In this document: one piece after another, positions 7,988 through 16,136 of the stretch
Layout of the letters: each line of letters starts with the position of its first letter
Numbering within the stretch: position 1 is the first letter of the stretch
Program-made: the position numbers and the translations under genes
From: JADKAV01 sp041393775
Lineage (GTDB): Bacteria; Actinomycetota; Actinomycetes; S36-B12; UBA10799
Direction: 5' to 3'
Length of the DNA: 64,000 nt
Assembly (NCBI GenBank): GCA_041393775.1
Contig: JAWKJM010000011.1
Location: forward strand, 1-64,000
Notes under the pieces: model-generated
What the model saw: only the letters and a program-made list of their open reading frames with translations
Databases searched by the model: none
What the model was told of the DNA's origin: nothing

Positions 7988-9478
7988 TCAGTTGTGGTCC
8001 CAGACCTGCTCCACCGCAACCTCCGCGGCCGCACGCCTCGCGTCGACCATCGTCACCCTGAGCCGCGATTCCGCCGCCTCCGCCGGGGTCAGCGCCCCCT
8101 CGGCCTGGCGCGCCCACGCGACCTCTACCGCCAGTGCGGCTGTCCCATCCACGGGCTCACCCAGCGCGGCATCGCGTTCGATCGCTTCTCGCAGCAGCGG
8201 CGCCTCGTCGCCGAAACGACGTATCAGGCGGTCGCGGCTGCGGCTGTTCCCCGGGGCGCCGACCAACGCGATCTCTGGCGTAGGGCACGGGCTGCTGCTG
8301 ATCAGGTCGACGGCGTCCTCGGCCATCTTGCGGTAGGCGGTCAACTTTCCGCCGGTGACGGCAATGACGCCGCTGGGCTGACGGGCGATGAGATGCTTTC
8401 GGGAGATATCGGCAGTCGCCTCGTGGGCGTCACTGACCAATGGGCGCAGGCCGCTGAACGTCCCGATGATGTCCTCGGAGCGCAGCGGGACCTCCAGCGC
8501 CGCCGAGATACGTTCCCGCAGCCACTGAATCTCGTCCGGTGTCGGCTCGGGCGGATCCGGCTCCAGCGATTCGGTGGCCAGATCCGTCAGCCCTACGTAG
8601 GTGAGGCCGTCCGGTTCCGGGATGGCGAAGACGAACCGGCCGAACTCGCCGGGCACGGCGACGGTCAGGGATGCGGTGGGATGGCCCAGTCGCGCCGAGT
8701 CGACCACGAGGTGGGTGCCCCGGCTCGGGCTCAGCGCGATTTCCGGGTTGAGCTCCTCGGTCCACACGCCCGTGCACGTAATGATGTGGTCGGCCGCGAT
8801 CTCGAATGTGCCGTCCTCGTCGCGAAGGGTGGCCCGAGCGTCACCGACGTTCTGCACGTCCACGTGCGTCAGGATCTCGGCGCCGTAGGCAGCGGCGGTA
8901 CGGGCGACAGCGACTACGAGCCGGGCGTCGTCCTCCACCTGGCCGTCCCAGCCCACGATGCCACCTTTGAGTCCTTCGGTGCGCAGGGCGGGCGCCATCC
9001 TCAGGGCGGTGCCGGCGTCGACGAAGCGGGCGCGGGGCAAGGTGTCCCGTTTGGTGCCGGCGAACCTGCGCAACGCATCTCCTGCGACCAGCCCCGCGTA
9101 ACTGATCAACGGATCCTTGCCGCCGTAGTTGGGGATTAGAGTCGGCAGTGCTCGGACCAGGTGCGGAGCGATCCTCGTGATCAACAAGTGGCGTTCCTTG
9201 GCGGATTCCAGGGCCACGTCGATGTGCCCGGAGGCGAGATAGCGCAGTCCGCCGTGGATCAGTTTCGAACTCCATCGGCTGGTGCCGTGGGCGAGATCAT
9301 GGCGTTCCACCAACGTCACCTCCATCCCGCGTGCAGCCGCGTCCAACGCGACGCCGGCGCCGGTGATCCCGCCGCCTACGACCAGTACCTGTGTGGTGCC
9401 GCGCTCACGGAGACGCTTGAGGTCTGTGGCGCGGCGCTCGGCGTTGAGGAGGCTGCTGGGGTCGCCGGGGCGGATCAT
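7988..9478 (-). CDS. glpD: Glycerol-3-phosphate dehydrogenase
   Basis: A 496-residue FAD-dependent sn-glycerol-3-phosphate dehydrogenase that oxidises G3P to dihydroxyacetone phosphate and passes electrons to quinones at the membrane. The N-terminus has the dinucleotide-binding motif VLVVGGGITGAG (about 31-42). It is followed by the family signature TSRWSSKLIHGGLRYL (about 66-81), and further motifs typical of GlpD such as SPSRGTHLV and SGLRPLV are present. Length is normal for the soluble-domain-plus-cap architecture. The ATG start overlaps the stop of the TetR gene by 4 nt, so the two form an operon. Opposite to it lies an alkyl-DHAP synthase-like gene, which suggests the DHAP/G3P pool is being used for lipid synthesis. 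Confidence 0.93.
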   Translation of the reverse strand: MIRPGDPSSLLNAERRATDLKRLRERGTTQVLVVGGGITGAGVALDAAARGMEVTLVERHDLAHGTSRWSSKLIHGGLRYLASGHIDVALESAKERHLLITRIAPHLVRALPTLIPNYGGKDPLISYAGLVAGDALRRFAGTKRDTLPRARFVDAGTALRMAPALRTEGLKGGIVGWDGQVEDDARLVVAVARTAAAYGAEILTHVDVQNVGDARATLRDEDGTFEIAADHIITCTGVWTEELNPEIALSPSRGTHLVVDSARLGHPTASLTVAVPGEFGRFVFAIPEPDGLTYVGLTDLATESLEPDPPEPTPDEIQWLRERISAALEVPLRSEDIIGTFSGLRPLVSDAHEATADISRKHLIARQPSGVIAVTGGKLTAYRKMAEDAVDLISSSPCPTPEIALVGAPGNSRSRDRLIRRFGDEAPLLREAIERDAALGEPVDGTAALAVEVAWARQAEGALTPAEAAESRLRVTMVDARRAAAEVAVEQVWDHN

Positions 9479-10035
9479 GACAGATATCCCTTCACGAGGA
9501 TGCGGAGTTCTTCGTCCGAACCACCGATCTGGTGGGCGAACACGAAGCTCTGGGCGACGAGCACGATCGTCAGGGACATCGCGTCGGGGTCACCGGCACG
9601 GATGCTGTGGTCGCCGGTCTGACCCTGGACGATCTGCTCGTGGAGAACGGTGCGGGCCAGTCGTTGAGTGGCGCCAAGATGGCCCGTGATCCATTCGGTC
9701 AGTTCCTCGGGTTCGTGGCGCAACACCGCTTGCATAAGGGGGTGCGCGTTGATGTCGGTCACTGACCGGGCGACGGCCTCGACGATTCGGTCCTTCTGCG
9801 TGGGGGCCTCGACCTGCGCCGCCCGAGCGATGATTCCACCGAGTTCGCGGTTGAACAGCGCGGAGAGAATCGCGTGCCGGTCGGGGTACTTTCGGTAGAC
9901 CGTCATCCGCGAGACACCGGCCTGCTGGGCGATCGCGGAGATGTTGGCGCTGCCGCGGCCGCCTTGTTCGATCAGTGCAGCAGCAGCGTCGAGGAGTCGG
10001 TTGCGGACCTCATCGGACTCCGCATGTGACACCAT
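9475..10035 (-). CDS. TetR-family transcriptional regulator
   Basis: A 186-residue TetR-type repressor, counted from the ATG at 10035. An upstream ATG at 10071 would overlap the divergent gene and has no better ribosome site. The N-terminal helix-turn-helix is clear: about residues 10-55 with ISAIAQQAGVSRMTVYRKYP. The rest is a variable ligand-binding domain. It is translationally coupled to glpD and divergent from the alkyl-DHAP synthase-like gene, so it probably controls both transcripts from the 34-bp shared promoter region. The ligand is not predictable from sequence; a lipid or acyl compound is a guess from context. Confidence 0.87.
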   Translation of the reverse strand: MVSHAESDEVRNRLLDAAAALIEQGGRGSANISAIAQQAGVSRMTVYRKYPDRHAILSALFNRELGGIIARAAQVEAPTQKDRIVEAVARSVTDINAHPLMQAVLRHEPEELTEWITGHLGATQRLARTVLHEQIVQGQTGDHSIRAGDPDAMSLTIVLVAQSFVFAHQIGGSDEELRILVKGYLS

Positions 10036-10069
10036 GAGTATTACTGTAACAGCAAAGAGTGGAGGACAC
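10036..10069. promoter_or_regulatory. Divergent promoter with candidate TetR operator
   Basis: Only 34 bp separate the two divergent start codons. The stretch contains TATTACTGTAACAG, whose core TTACTGTAA is a perfect palindrome. TetR repressors often bind short palindromes like this, overlapping minus-10 boxes. The right end carries the ribosome site GGAGG for the plus-strand gene. Both promoters must overlap the neighbouring coding sequences or the palindrome itself. Confidence 0.5.
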
Positions 10070-11659
10070 ATGGTGCCGACCGAACTGGTTCAGCGGTGGG
10101 GCAGCGATGGTCATGGTGTGCCACTGTCCCTGCAGGAATTCCTCGCCGACCGGGGAATGTCTGCGGTGCAGCCTCGGCCGGCCGTCGACCTGGCCGAAGT
10201 GCCGGTGCGGACAGGCCGCATTCCGGCTGATGAACTCGCGGAGTTGCCGTGCGGGTACGACCTGGATGATCTCGTGCGCTTGCGCTGCTCAGGGGGTTTC
10301 TCTTTCGTCGATTTGTGCAACCGTCGCTGGCCCGGACCGGAAGTCCCCGTCGTCGATGTCGTCGTGCTGCCGTCCGACCACGACCAGGTGCGCGGCGTCC
10401 TCGACGTGGCGACGCGAAAGAAGTGGGCGGTGGTGCCTTTCGGGGGTGGGACCAGTGTCGTCGATGGCGTGGACGTCACAGAACGGCTGACGGTGGGCAT
10501 GGCGTTCTGGAAGCTCAACGGCGTAACCGGCTTCGATCCCGATTCCGGTGAGGTCATCGTGCAGGCAGGCATCACCGGTCCCGAACTGGAGCGCTGGCTG
10601 GGAGCCCGAGGGTTCACGTGGGGACACCTGCCGCAGTCCTGGGAGCGGGCCACCGTGGGTGGGTACGCCGTGACGCGTTCGTCCGGACAGGCCTCCACCG
10701 GGTACGGCCGCTCCGATGCGACGGTGACGAAACTGCGGGTGGCGTGCCCACGAGGCGACTTCGAGCTCGGCAAGGCGCCGGCGTCGGCGGCGGGCCCGGA
10801 CCTTCGACAGGTCTTCCTGGGCAGCGAGGGTTCCTTCGGGATCGTGACAGAGGTTGGGGTGCGGGTCCGACCGCTGCCCGAGAAGAAGGTGTATGAGGGC
10901 ATGCTCTTCCCCACCTTCGCAGCGGGCACCCGAGCCTTCCGGCAACTGGCCCAGGACCGGGTCAATGCTGACGTCATGCGATTGTCCGACGCCGACGAGA
11001 GCGCTGTGAACCTCGCCGGCAGCGGCCTCTCGGGTCTGAAGAAGAGGGTCTTCGACCGGTACACCACTTGGCGCAAGGTCGGCGGCGGGTGTCTGGCGAT
11101 CCTGGGTTGGGAGGGCCCTGCGGACGTGGTCAGGGCGCGCCGCGCACATGCCCACAAGGTGTTCCGGCGGTTCGGCGCGGTGGGCTTGGGGTCCGGTGTC
11201 GGGCGGTCGTGGCAGAGGAGTCGGTTCGAGGGCCCATACCTGCGCGACGACCTGCTCGACGCGGGCTTCCTCGTGGAGACCTTGGAGACCGCCAACGAGT
11301 GGTCGCAACTGGATGCCACCTATGACGCCGTCCACGCTGCGCTGCGGGAGACTCTTGGGGAACCGCTGATCGGCACGCACCTGTCCCATATATATGTGAC
11401 GGGCGCGAGTTTGTATTTCACGGTCATCGCACCGCTGGCCGACGACCCGGTAGGGCAGTGGAAGGACGCCAAGCGCGCAGCGACGGATGCGCTTGTGGCC
11501 ACGAACGCGACGATCACGCACCACCACGCGGTGGGTCGTGATCACGCGCCGTGGCTGACTGCTGAGATCGGGGAGTCGGGGGTGGATCTGCTGCGTGCGA
11601 TCAAGGATCACCTCGACCCGGATGGTCTGCTGAACCCCGGGGTGCTGGGGCTCAGGTAG
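10070..11659 (+). CDS. agpS: FAD-binding oxidase, alkyl-DHAP synthase-like
   Basis: A 529-residue flavoprotein of the PCMH-type FAD family, most like alkylglycerone-phosphate (alkyl-DHAP) synthase, which replaces the acyl chain of acyl-DHAP with a fatty alcohol to make ether lipids. Visible marks are the FAD-binding loop VPFGGGTSVVDGVDV (about 122-136), the second flavin segment TVGGYAVTRSSGQASTGYG (about 194-212), and the C-terminal HHHAVGRDH, which corresponds to the His-rich active-site motif of AGPS. The C-terminus DPDGLLNPGVLG is also typical. ATG at 10070 has GGAGG 4 nt upstream. It is divergent from tetR-glpD. Actinobacterial members have also been annotated simply as FAD-binding oxidase, so the exact substrate is inferred. 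Confidence 0.82.
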   Translation: MVPTELVQRWGSDGHGVPLSLQEFLADRGMSAVQPRPAVDLAEVPVRTGRIPADELAELPCGYDLDDLVRLRCSGGFSFVDLCNRRWPGPEVPVVDVVVLPSDHDQVRGVLDVATRKKWAVVPFGGGTSVVDGVDVTERLTVGMAFWKLNGVTGFDPDSGEVIVQAGITGPELERWLGARGFTWGHLPQSWERATVGGYAVTRSSGQASTGYGRSDATVTKLRVACPRGDFELGKAPASAAGPDLRQVFLGSEGSFGIVTEVGVRVRPLPEKKVYEGMLFPTFAAGTRAFRQLAQDRVNADVMRLSDADESAVNLAGSGLSGLKKRVFDRYTTWRKVGGGCLAILGWEGPADVVRARRAHAHKVFRRFGAVGLGSGVGRSWQRSRFEGPYLRDDLLDAGFLVETLETANEWSQLDATYDAVHAALRETLGEPLIGTHLSHIYVTGASLYFTVIAPLADDPVGQWKDAKRAATDALVATNATITHHHAVGRDHAPWLTAEIGESGVDLLRAIKDHLDPDGLLNPGVLGLR

Positions 11660-11685
11660 GGGCGGGGCGCGCCGGGGAGATCGCT

Positions 11686-11759
11686 GAGGTTAGAGAACGT
11701 GCACGAGGTTAGAGAAGACACGCGTGGGTTCTCTAACCTCGTGCACGTTCTCTAACCTC
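11686..11759. repeat. Family A palindrome, copy A1 (core only)
   Basis: A perfect 31-bp inverted repeat (11686-11716 and 11729-11759) with a 12-nt loop. Each arm holds two direct copies of GAGGTTAGAGAA separated by CGTGCAC, so the element reads word-word-loop-inverted word-inverted word. It lies 26 bp after the agpS stop and may act as a terminator, although it has no U tract. The flanks found around other family members are absent here. Confidence 0.9.
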
Positions 11760-11834
11760 GTGGGTTTGGGAGAGTGTTTCCGGGGAATCCGACTTACATC
11801 CAAAGTCCACCGCGTGCCGTCGCGCTGCACTGCG

Positions 11835-11840
11835 TAGGCT
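11835..11840 (+). promoter_or_regulatory. Minus-10 box TAGGCT of hisA (leaderless)
   Basis: TAGGCT ends 6 nt before the hisA ATG and there is no ribosome site in between. This spacing puts the transcription start at the start codon itself, the arrangement of actinobacterial leaderless mRNAs. Confidence 0.5.
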
Positions 11841-11846
11841 TTCGCC

Positions 11847-12560
11847 ATGACCTTGCAGCTGCTCCCGGCCGTGGACGTCGCCAACGGCCAAGCCGTCCGC
11901 CTGGTGCAGGGTGAAGCAGGCACCGAGACCGACTACGGCGATCCGATCGCCGCCGCCATGACGTGGCAGCAGCAAGGCGCCGAATGGATCCACCTCGTGG
12001 ATCTCGACGCCGCGTTCGGCCGCGGCAGCAACGCCGAACTCCTGGCCCGCGTGATCGCGGCCCTGGATGTCGACGTCGAACTCAGCGGGGGTATTCGCGA
12101 CGACGATTCGCTGACCGCCGCACTGGCCACCGGCTGCCGCCGGGTGAACATCGGCACGGCCGCTCTGGAACATCCTGAATGGTGCGCTCGGGTGATCGCC
12201 GACTACGGCGACCGTGTGGCGATCGGCCTCGACGTCCGCGGCACAACACTGGCGGCGCGCGGCTGGACCCAAGAAGGCGGTGAGTTGTTCGAGACGCTGA
12301 AACGTCTGGACTCTGAAGGCTGTGCCCGCTACGTCGTCACTGATGTCCGGCGCGACGGCACTTTGACCGGGCCGAACCTGGAGTTGCTGCGTGACGTGTG
12401 TGCCGCGACCGATCGACCGGTCGTCGCCTCGGGCGGTGTGTCGGTGCTGGCTGATCTGACGGCCATCGCGGAAGTGCCGGGCGTGGAGGGCGCCATCGTC
12501 GGCAAGGCGCTCTACGCAGGTCAGTTCACACTGCCCGAGGCGTTGGCGGCAGTGCGATGA
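11847..12560 (+). CDS. hisA: Phosphoribosyl isomerase, probably bifunctional HisA/TrpF (PriA)
   Basis: A 237-residue (beta-alpha)8 enzyme of the HisA family. It isomerises ProFAR in histidine synthesis. In actinobacteria the PriA subgroup also performs the TrpF reaction on phosphoribosylanthranilate. Visible features are the first catalytic Asp in LLPAVDVANGQAVRL (Asp10), the phosphate site SGGIRDD, ARGWTQEGG containing the Arg/Trp pair associated with PriA dual activity, and TDVRRDGTLTGPN with the second catalytic Asp. No trpF occurs in the trp cluster of this window, which fits the dual role. It overlaps hisF by 4 nt and starts without a ribosome site. Confidence 0.93.
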   Translation: MTLQLLPAVDVANGQAVRLVQGEAGTETDYGDPIAAAMTWQQQGAEWIHLVDLDAAFGRGSNAELLARVIAALDVDVELSGGIRDDDSLTAALATGCRRVNIGTAALEHPEWCARVIADYGDRVAIGLDVRGTTLAARGWTQEGGELFETLKRLDSEGCARYVVTDVRRDGTLTGPNLELLRDVCAATDRPVVASGGVSVLADLTAIAEVPGVEGAIVGKALYAGQFTLPEALAAVR

Positions 12561-13321
12561 GCCTGGCAGTGCGGGTCATCCCGTGCCTGGACGTCGATGC
12601 GGGTCGCGTCGTCAAGGGGATCAACTTCGACGGGTTGCGTGACGCCGGCGATCCGATCGAACTGGCCACCCGCTACAACGACGAGGGCGCCGATGAACTG
12701 ATCTTCCTCGACATCACCGCCAGTTCCGGGGGCCGTGCGACCATGCTCGACGTCGTGCGCAAGACCGCGGATGTGGTGTTCATCCCGCTGACAGTCGGTG
12801 GTGGCGTCCGCAAGGTGGAGGACTTCGACGCGATGCTGCGGGCGGGCGCCGACAAGGTCGGTGTGAACACCGGTGCGATCGCCGACCCGGACCTGCTGGC
12901 GCGGGCAGCACGCCGTTTCGGGCGGCAGTGCGTGGTCCTCAGCGTCGACGCCCGGCGCGCGCGTGGAACTTCCAGCGGATTCGAGGTCACGACCCATGGC
13001 GGGCGCAAGGGTACCGGCATCGACGCGGTCGCATGGGCGACCAACGGGGCCCGGCTGGGGGCGGGCGAGATCCTGCTCAACAGCATGGACGCGGACGGGA
13101 CGACGGGTGGGTTCGATGATGAGCTCATCAGAGTTGTGCGAGCGGCCGTGGACGTGCCGATCATCGCCAGTGGGGGAGCGGGAACGGCTCAGGACTTCGT
13201 CGACGCGGTCCACTGTGGCGCCGACGCGGTGCTCGCGGCCAGTGTTTTCCACTACGGCCAACTAAGCGTCGCCGAGGTGAAGCACACGATGGCTGGCGCA
13301 GGGATCACGGTGCGGTTGTAG
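12557..13321 (+). CDS. hisF: Imidazole glycerol phosphate synthase cyclase subunit HisF
   Basis: A 254-residue (beta-alpha)8 cyclase that, with the glutaminase HisH, converts PRFAR and ammonia to imidazole glycerol phosphate and AICAR. The catalytic Asp near the N-terminus lies in RVIPCLDVDAGRVVKG, and the second lies in VLSVDARR at about residue 130. SGGAGTAQDF forms the phosphate-binding loop. Length is typical. It is coupled to hisA by an ATGA overlap. HisH is not in this window, so the His genes are divided between loci. A family B palindrome and a convergent gene follow. Confidence 0.97.
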   Translation: MSLAVRVIPCLDVDAGRVVKGINFDGLRDAGDPIELATRYNDEGADELIFLDITASSGGRATMLDVVRKTADVVFIPLTVGGGVRKVEDFDAMLRAGADKVGVNTGAIADPDLLARAARRFGRQCVVLSVDARRARGTSSGFEVTTHGGRKGTGIDAVAWATNGARLGAGEILLNSMDADGTTGGFDDELIRVVRAAVDVPIIASGGAGTAQDFVDAVHCGADAVLAASVFHYGQLSVAEVKHTMAGAGITVRL

Positions 13322-13337
13322 CACCGGCCGTCACGAT

Positions 13338-13452
13338 TGTGACGAAGGTGGCACCCGTCCCGGCGCTGTGTTACGAAGGTGCACGGTCTGAGGCGGCCTA
13401 ACCGCGCACCTTCGTAACGATCAGGCTTCGGACCCCACAACTTCGTCACACA
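13338..13452. repeat. Family B palindrome, copy B1
   Basis: A nested inverted repeat. The outer arms start TTGTGACGAAGGTGG and end CACAACTTCGTCACA. The inner arms are TGTTACGAAGGTGCACGGTC and the reverse complement of TCGTTACGAAGGTGCGCGG. It fills the gap between hisF and the convergent septum-formation-like gene, where it could serve as a bidirectional terminator. Confidence 0.85.
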
Positions 13453-13498
13453 AGGTGCGCCGAGGGGCTCAATCCCTGGGCTCACTCATGCGATATCC

Positions 13499-13990
13499 CT
13501 ACAACTTCGGTCCGGTGAACGGACTCTGCATCGTCAACGTGCAGGTGATCGTGCGATTGCCGTCCTGCCATTGCTGCTCGTTGGGAAGGAAGTAACCCGG
13601 GATCAGCGACTCCGGATCGTCATAGGTGGGGCGAAAGCGGTTGAAAGCGGTGGAGCACTGGTTCTGCGCCGACGCCTTCATCGCCACGGAGCCGGCCCAT
13701 TCGAGGTTGCTGAGGTCGACCTGGTCGAGGATCTGCCCATCGTGCTCCTCGTCGCAGGACACCAGGTACACGCCGTCGGCGGTCATGATCTCGCCGCGGG
13801 CGTCGCGCGGGATGGCATAGCAGTCCGCGAACTGCAGCGATGAGATCGGCTGTACGCCGGGGATGGTGTCGGCCGCGGCCTTGGAGGTGTCGGGCGCGTT
13901 CTGGATCATCCATACGGACGCCGCCGCGACCATTCCGGCGACGACCACGACGGTTCCGGCCGCAGCCCACCGTGCCCCTCGAGTCGCCAT
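13499..13990 (-). CDS. Membrane-anchored septum-formation-domain protein
   Basis: A 163-residue protein with one N-terminal membrane segment or signal anchor (about residues 10-29, AGTVVVVAGMVAAASVWMI). The extracytoplasmic domain is small and Cys-containing. The pattern FADCYAIP followed about 25 residues later by VSCDEEHDGQI matches the actinobacterial Septum_form domain, in which a GxCY motif is paired with a C-x-x-x-H motif. The family is named after a Mycobacterium protein but its biochemical role is not established. The gene is divergent from hisI, with 40 bp between the start codons, and converges on hisF across repeat B1. Confidence 0.7.
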   Translation of the reverse strand: MATRGARWAAAGTVVVVAGMVAAASVWMIQNAPDTSKAAADTIPGVQPISSLQFADCYAIPRDARGEIMTADGVYLVSCDEEHDGQILDQVDLSNLEWAGSVAMKASAQNQCSTAFNRFRPTYDDPESLIPGYFLPNEQQWQDGNRTITCTLTMQSPFTGPKL

Positions 13991-14030
13991 GCCCCAATGG
14001 TGTCACGGGCACCCCAGGCACAATGGGCCC

Positions 14031-14387
14031 ATGGGTGACGTTTCGCGGATCGCAGAGGTGCTGCAGAACCTCCGATTCGGCCCCGACGGGCTGGTGCCCG
14101 CGGTGGCCCAGCAGTGGGACACCGGTGAGGTGCTCATGTTGGCCTGGATGGATGCCGAAGCGGTACGTCGCAGCCTGGAGTCCGGGCGTGGCACCTACTG
14201 GTCGAGATCGCGGGGTGATTACTGGGTCAAGGGTGAGACCTCGGGAAACACCCAGCAGGTCCGGGAGATACGGGTGGATTGTGACGGGGACGCCCTGCTG
14301 GTCCTGGTCGACCAGACGGGGCCGGCCTGCCACACCGGACTGCGCTCCTGCTTCGACACGATTCGGATCAGCCCGGAGGGTCCATGA
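14031..14387 (+). CDS. hisI: Phosphoribosyl-AMP cyclohydrolase
   Basis: A 118-residue HisI that opens the adenine ring of PR-AMP, the third step of histidine synthesis. Visible motifs are LMLAWMD, YWSRSRGDYWVKGETSG, the Mg/Zn site in RVDCDGDALL, and the Zn ligands of CHTGLRSC. It is the stand-alone HisI; HisE is encoded separately near 62.2 kb. The ATG at 14031 has no ribosome site; CACAAT 6 nt upstream is a weak minus-10 candidate, so it may be leaderless. The stop overlaps the trpE start (4 nt), which couples a His gene to a Trp gene. Confidence 0.95.
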   Translation: MGDVSRIAEVLQNLRFGPDGLVPAVAQQWDTGEVLMLAWMDAEAVRRSLESGRGTYWSRSRGDYWVKGETSGNTQQVREIRVDCDGDALLVLVDQTGPACHTGLRSCFDTIRISPEGP

Positions 14388-15934
14388 GCGACGCATACTC
14401 GGCCGCTGCTGCCGCCCCGAACGGAACGACTGCCCCGACGGCTGCGGAATTCCTGCAGTTGACCCGCGACCGACGGGTGATCCCGGTGGTCCGGCGGTTC
14501 CTCGTTGACGACCAGACCCCGGTCGGGCTGTTCCGCAAACTGGCGCAAGGCCGGCCCGGCACGTTCCTGCTCGAGTCGGCGGAGAACGGACAGACCTGGA
14601 GCCGCTACTCGTTCATCGGGGTTCGAAGTGCCGCGATGCTCACCGAGCAGGCAGGACAGGCGCAGTGGCTGGGCAATTGCCCTGCGGGGCTGCCGCAGGA
14701 CGGCTTGGCCGTCGAGGCCCTGCGTGACACGCTGGCCGCACTGCAGACCCCGCGTCCGCGCGGTCTGCCACCCCTGACCGGCGGACTTGTGGGATTCATC
14801 GGCTACGACGCGGTCCGCCGCTGGGAGCCGCTTCCCGACGACAACCCGGATGAATTGGGATTGCCTGAACTCGCGATGCTGCTCGCGACCGACCTCGCCG
14901 TCATGGATCACGTGGACGGATCAGTGTGGCTGGTGGCCAATGCCGTCAACTACGACAACACCGACGCGCGGGCGCAGCAAGCCTATGCCGACGCCTGCGA
15001 ACGCCTCGACCGGATGCAGGCGGACCTGCACGGTGCCGCCCCGGCGGTGGTGGACGCTATCGCCGCAGCACCCCGGCGGAGGGCGGGCGCCAACCCCGCC
15101 TACCGGGAGGCGGTGGAGACGGCCAAGGAGTACATCCGGGCCGGCGACGCCTTCCAGATCGTCTTGTCGCAGCGCTTCACGTGCGAGTGCGATGCCCCGC
15201 CGCTGGAGGTCTACCGGGCGCTGCGGATGACCAATCCCAGCCCCTACATGTACCTGCTGAATGTCCCAGCGATGGGAGGCATGGACGAACCCGGGTTCAG
15301 CATTGTGGGGTCGAGTCCTGAGGCGCTGGTGAAACTGACCGGTACCGAGGCGATGCTGCACCCGATCGCGGGGACCCGACCCCGTGGGGCCACCCCGGAC
15401 GAGGACGCGGAGTTCGTCGCCCAACTTCTGGCGGACCCCAAGGAGCGGGCCGAGCACCTCATGCTGGTGGACCTCGGGCGCAACGATCTGGGCCGGGTGT
15501 GTGAGCCGGGAACCGTGAACGTCGTGGAGTTCATGCAAGTGGAGCAGTACTCGCACGTGCATCACATCGTGTCGACCGTGGTCGGCCGACTGCGTGAGGG
15601 CACCTCCGCCTACGATCTGCTCGCGGCGACTTTCCCGGCCGGGACCTTGTCCGGCGCGCCCAAGCCGCGGGCGATGGAGATCATCGACGAGTTGGAGCAC
15701 ACCAGACGGGGTTTGTACGGGGGGTGCATCGGCTACTTCGACTTCGCCGGCGACATGGACACCGCAATTGCGATCCGCACCGCATTGCTGCGCGACGAGG
15801 TGGCCTACGTGCAGGCCGGGGCCGGGATCGTCGCCGACTCCGATCCAGTCGCCGAGGACACCGAGTGCCAGAACAAGGCGGCGGCGGTCCTGCGCGCCGT
15901 GGCTATCGCGAGCGGGATGCGGGCGGAGGCATGA
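14384..15934 (+). CDS. trpE: Anthranilate synthase component I
   Basis: A 516-residue TrpE that converts chorismate to anthranilate using ammonia from a TrpG glutaminase, which is not encoded in this window. The N-terminal feedback site has LLESAENGQTWSRYSFIG; the LLES segment is the tryptophan-binding signature, so inhibition by Trp is expected. The C-terminal chorismate-binding domain has IAGTRPRG, LVDLGRNDLGRV and AGTLSGAPKPRAMEII. It follows hisI with a 4-nt overlap. No leader peptide or attenuator can be placed in front of it because the start lies inside hisI. Confidence 0.97.
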   Translation: MSDAYSAAAAAPNGTTAPTAAEFLQLTRDRRVIPVVRRFLVDDQTPVGLFRKLAQGRPGTFLLESAENGQTWSRYSFIGVRSAAMLTEQAGQAQWLGNCPAGLPQDGLAVEALRDTLAALQTPRPRGLPPLTGGLVGFIGYDAVRRWEPLPDDNPDELGLPELAMLLATDLAVMDHVDGSVWLVANAVNYDNTDARAQQAYADACERLDRMQADLHGAAPAVVDAIAAAPRRRAGANPAYREAVETAKEYIRAGDAFQIVLSQRFTCECDAPPLEVYRALRMTNPSPYMYLLNVPAMGGMDEPGFSIVGSSPEALVKLTGTEAMLHPIAGTRPRGATPDEDAEFVAQLLADPKERAEHLMLVDLGRNDLGRVCEPGTVNVVEFMQVEQYSHVHHIVSTVVGRLREGTSAYDLLAATFPAGTLSGAPKPRAMEIIDELEHTRRGLYGGCIGYFDFAGDMDTAIAIRTALLRDEVAYVQAGAGIVADSDPVAEDTECQNKAAAVLRAVAIASGMRAEA

Positions 15935-15983
15935 GCGGCCGTGGTGGGTCCGATCGCGCACCTCAACCCCCGAGGGAGCCGGC

Positions 15984-16099
15984 TGTAACGAAGTTGCGGG
16001 GGTCCAGCCCCCGATTGTCACGAAGGTGCGCGGTCTCGGTGCCCCGGACCGCGCACCTTCGTCACACAAGGCCGGGACGGGCCACCAACTTCGTCACAA
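15984..16099. repeat. Family B palindrome, copy B2
   Basis: Nested inverted repeat just after trpE. The outer arms are TGTAACGAAGTTG and CAACTTCGTCACA. The inner arms are TTGTCACGAAGGTGCGCGGTC and the inverted copy GACCGCGCACCTTCGTCACA. It separates trpE from the next gene of the same cluster. Confidence 0.87.
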
Positions 16100-16136
16100 T
16101 CGTGTCCCTGGGCGGATTCCAGGGCGGCACCGCGGC

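Noticed and set aside
10289..11611. 440- and 402-residue minus-strand frames opposite agpS
   Set aside because: Antisense shadows: the plus-strand protein carries FAD-binding motifs and the AGPS His motif.
11686..11759. Family A palindrome as a tRNA or structured RNA gene
   Set aside because: It is a single uninterrupted hairpin with no cloverleaf features, and copies differ in ways unrelated to RNA gene conservation. A repeat or terminator is simpler.
14384..14400. Search for a tryptophan attenuator or leader peptide before trpE
   Set aside because: The trpE start lies inside hisI, leaving no leader. No Trp-rich short frame or paired hairpins are present.
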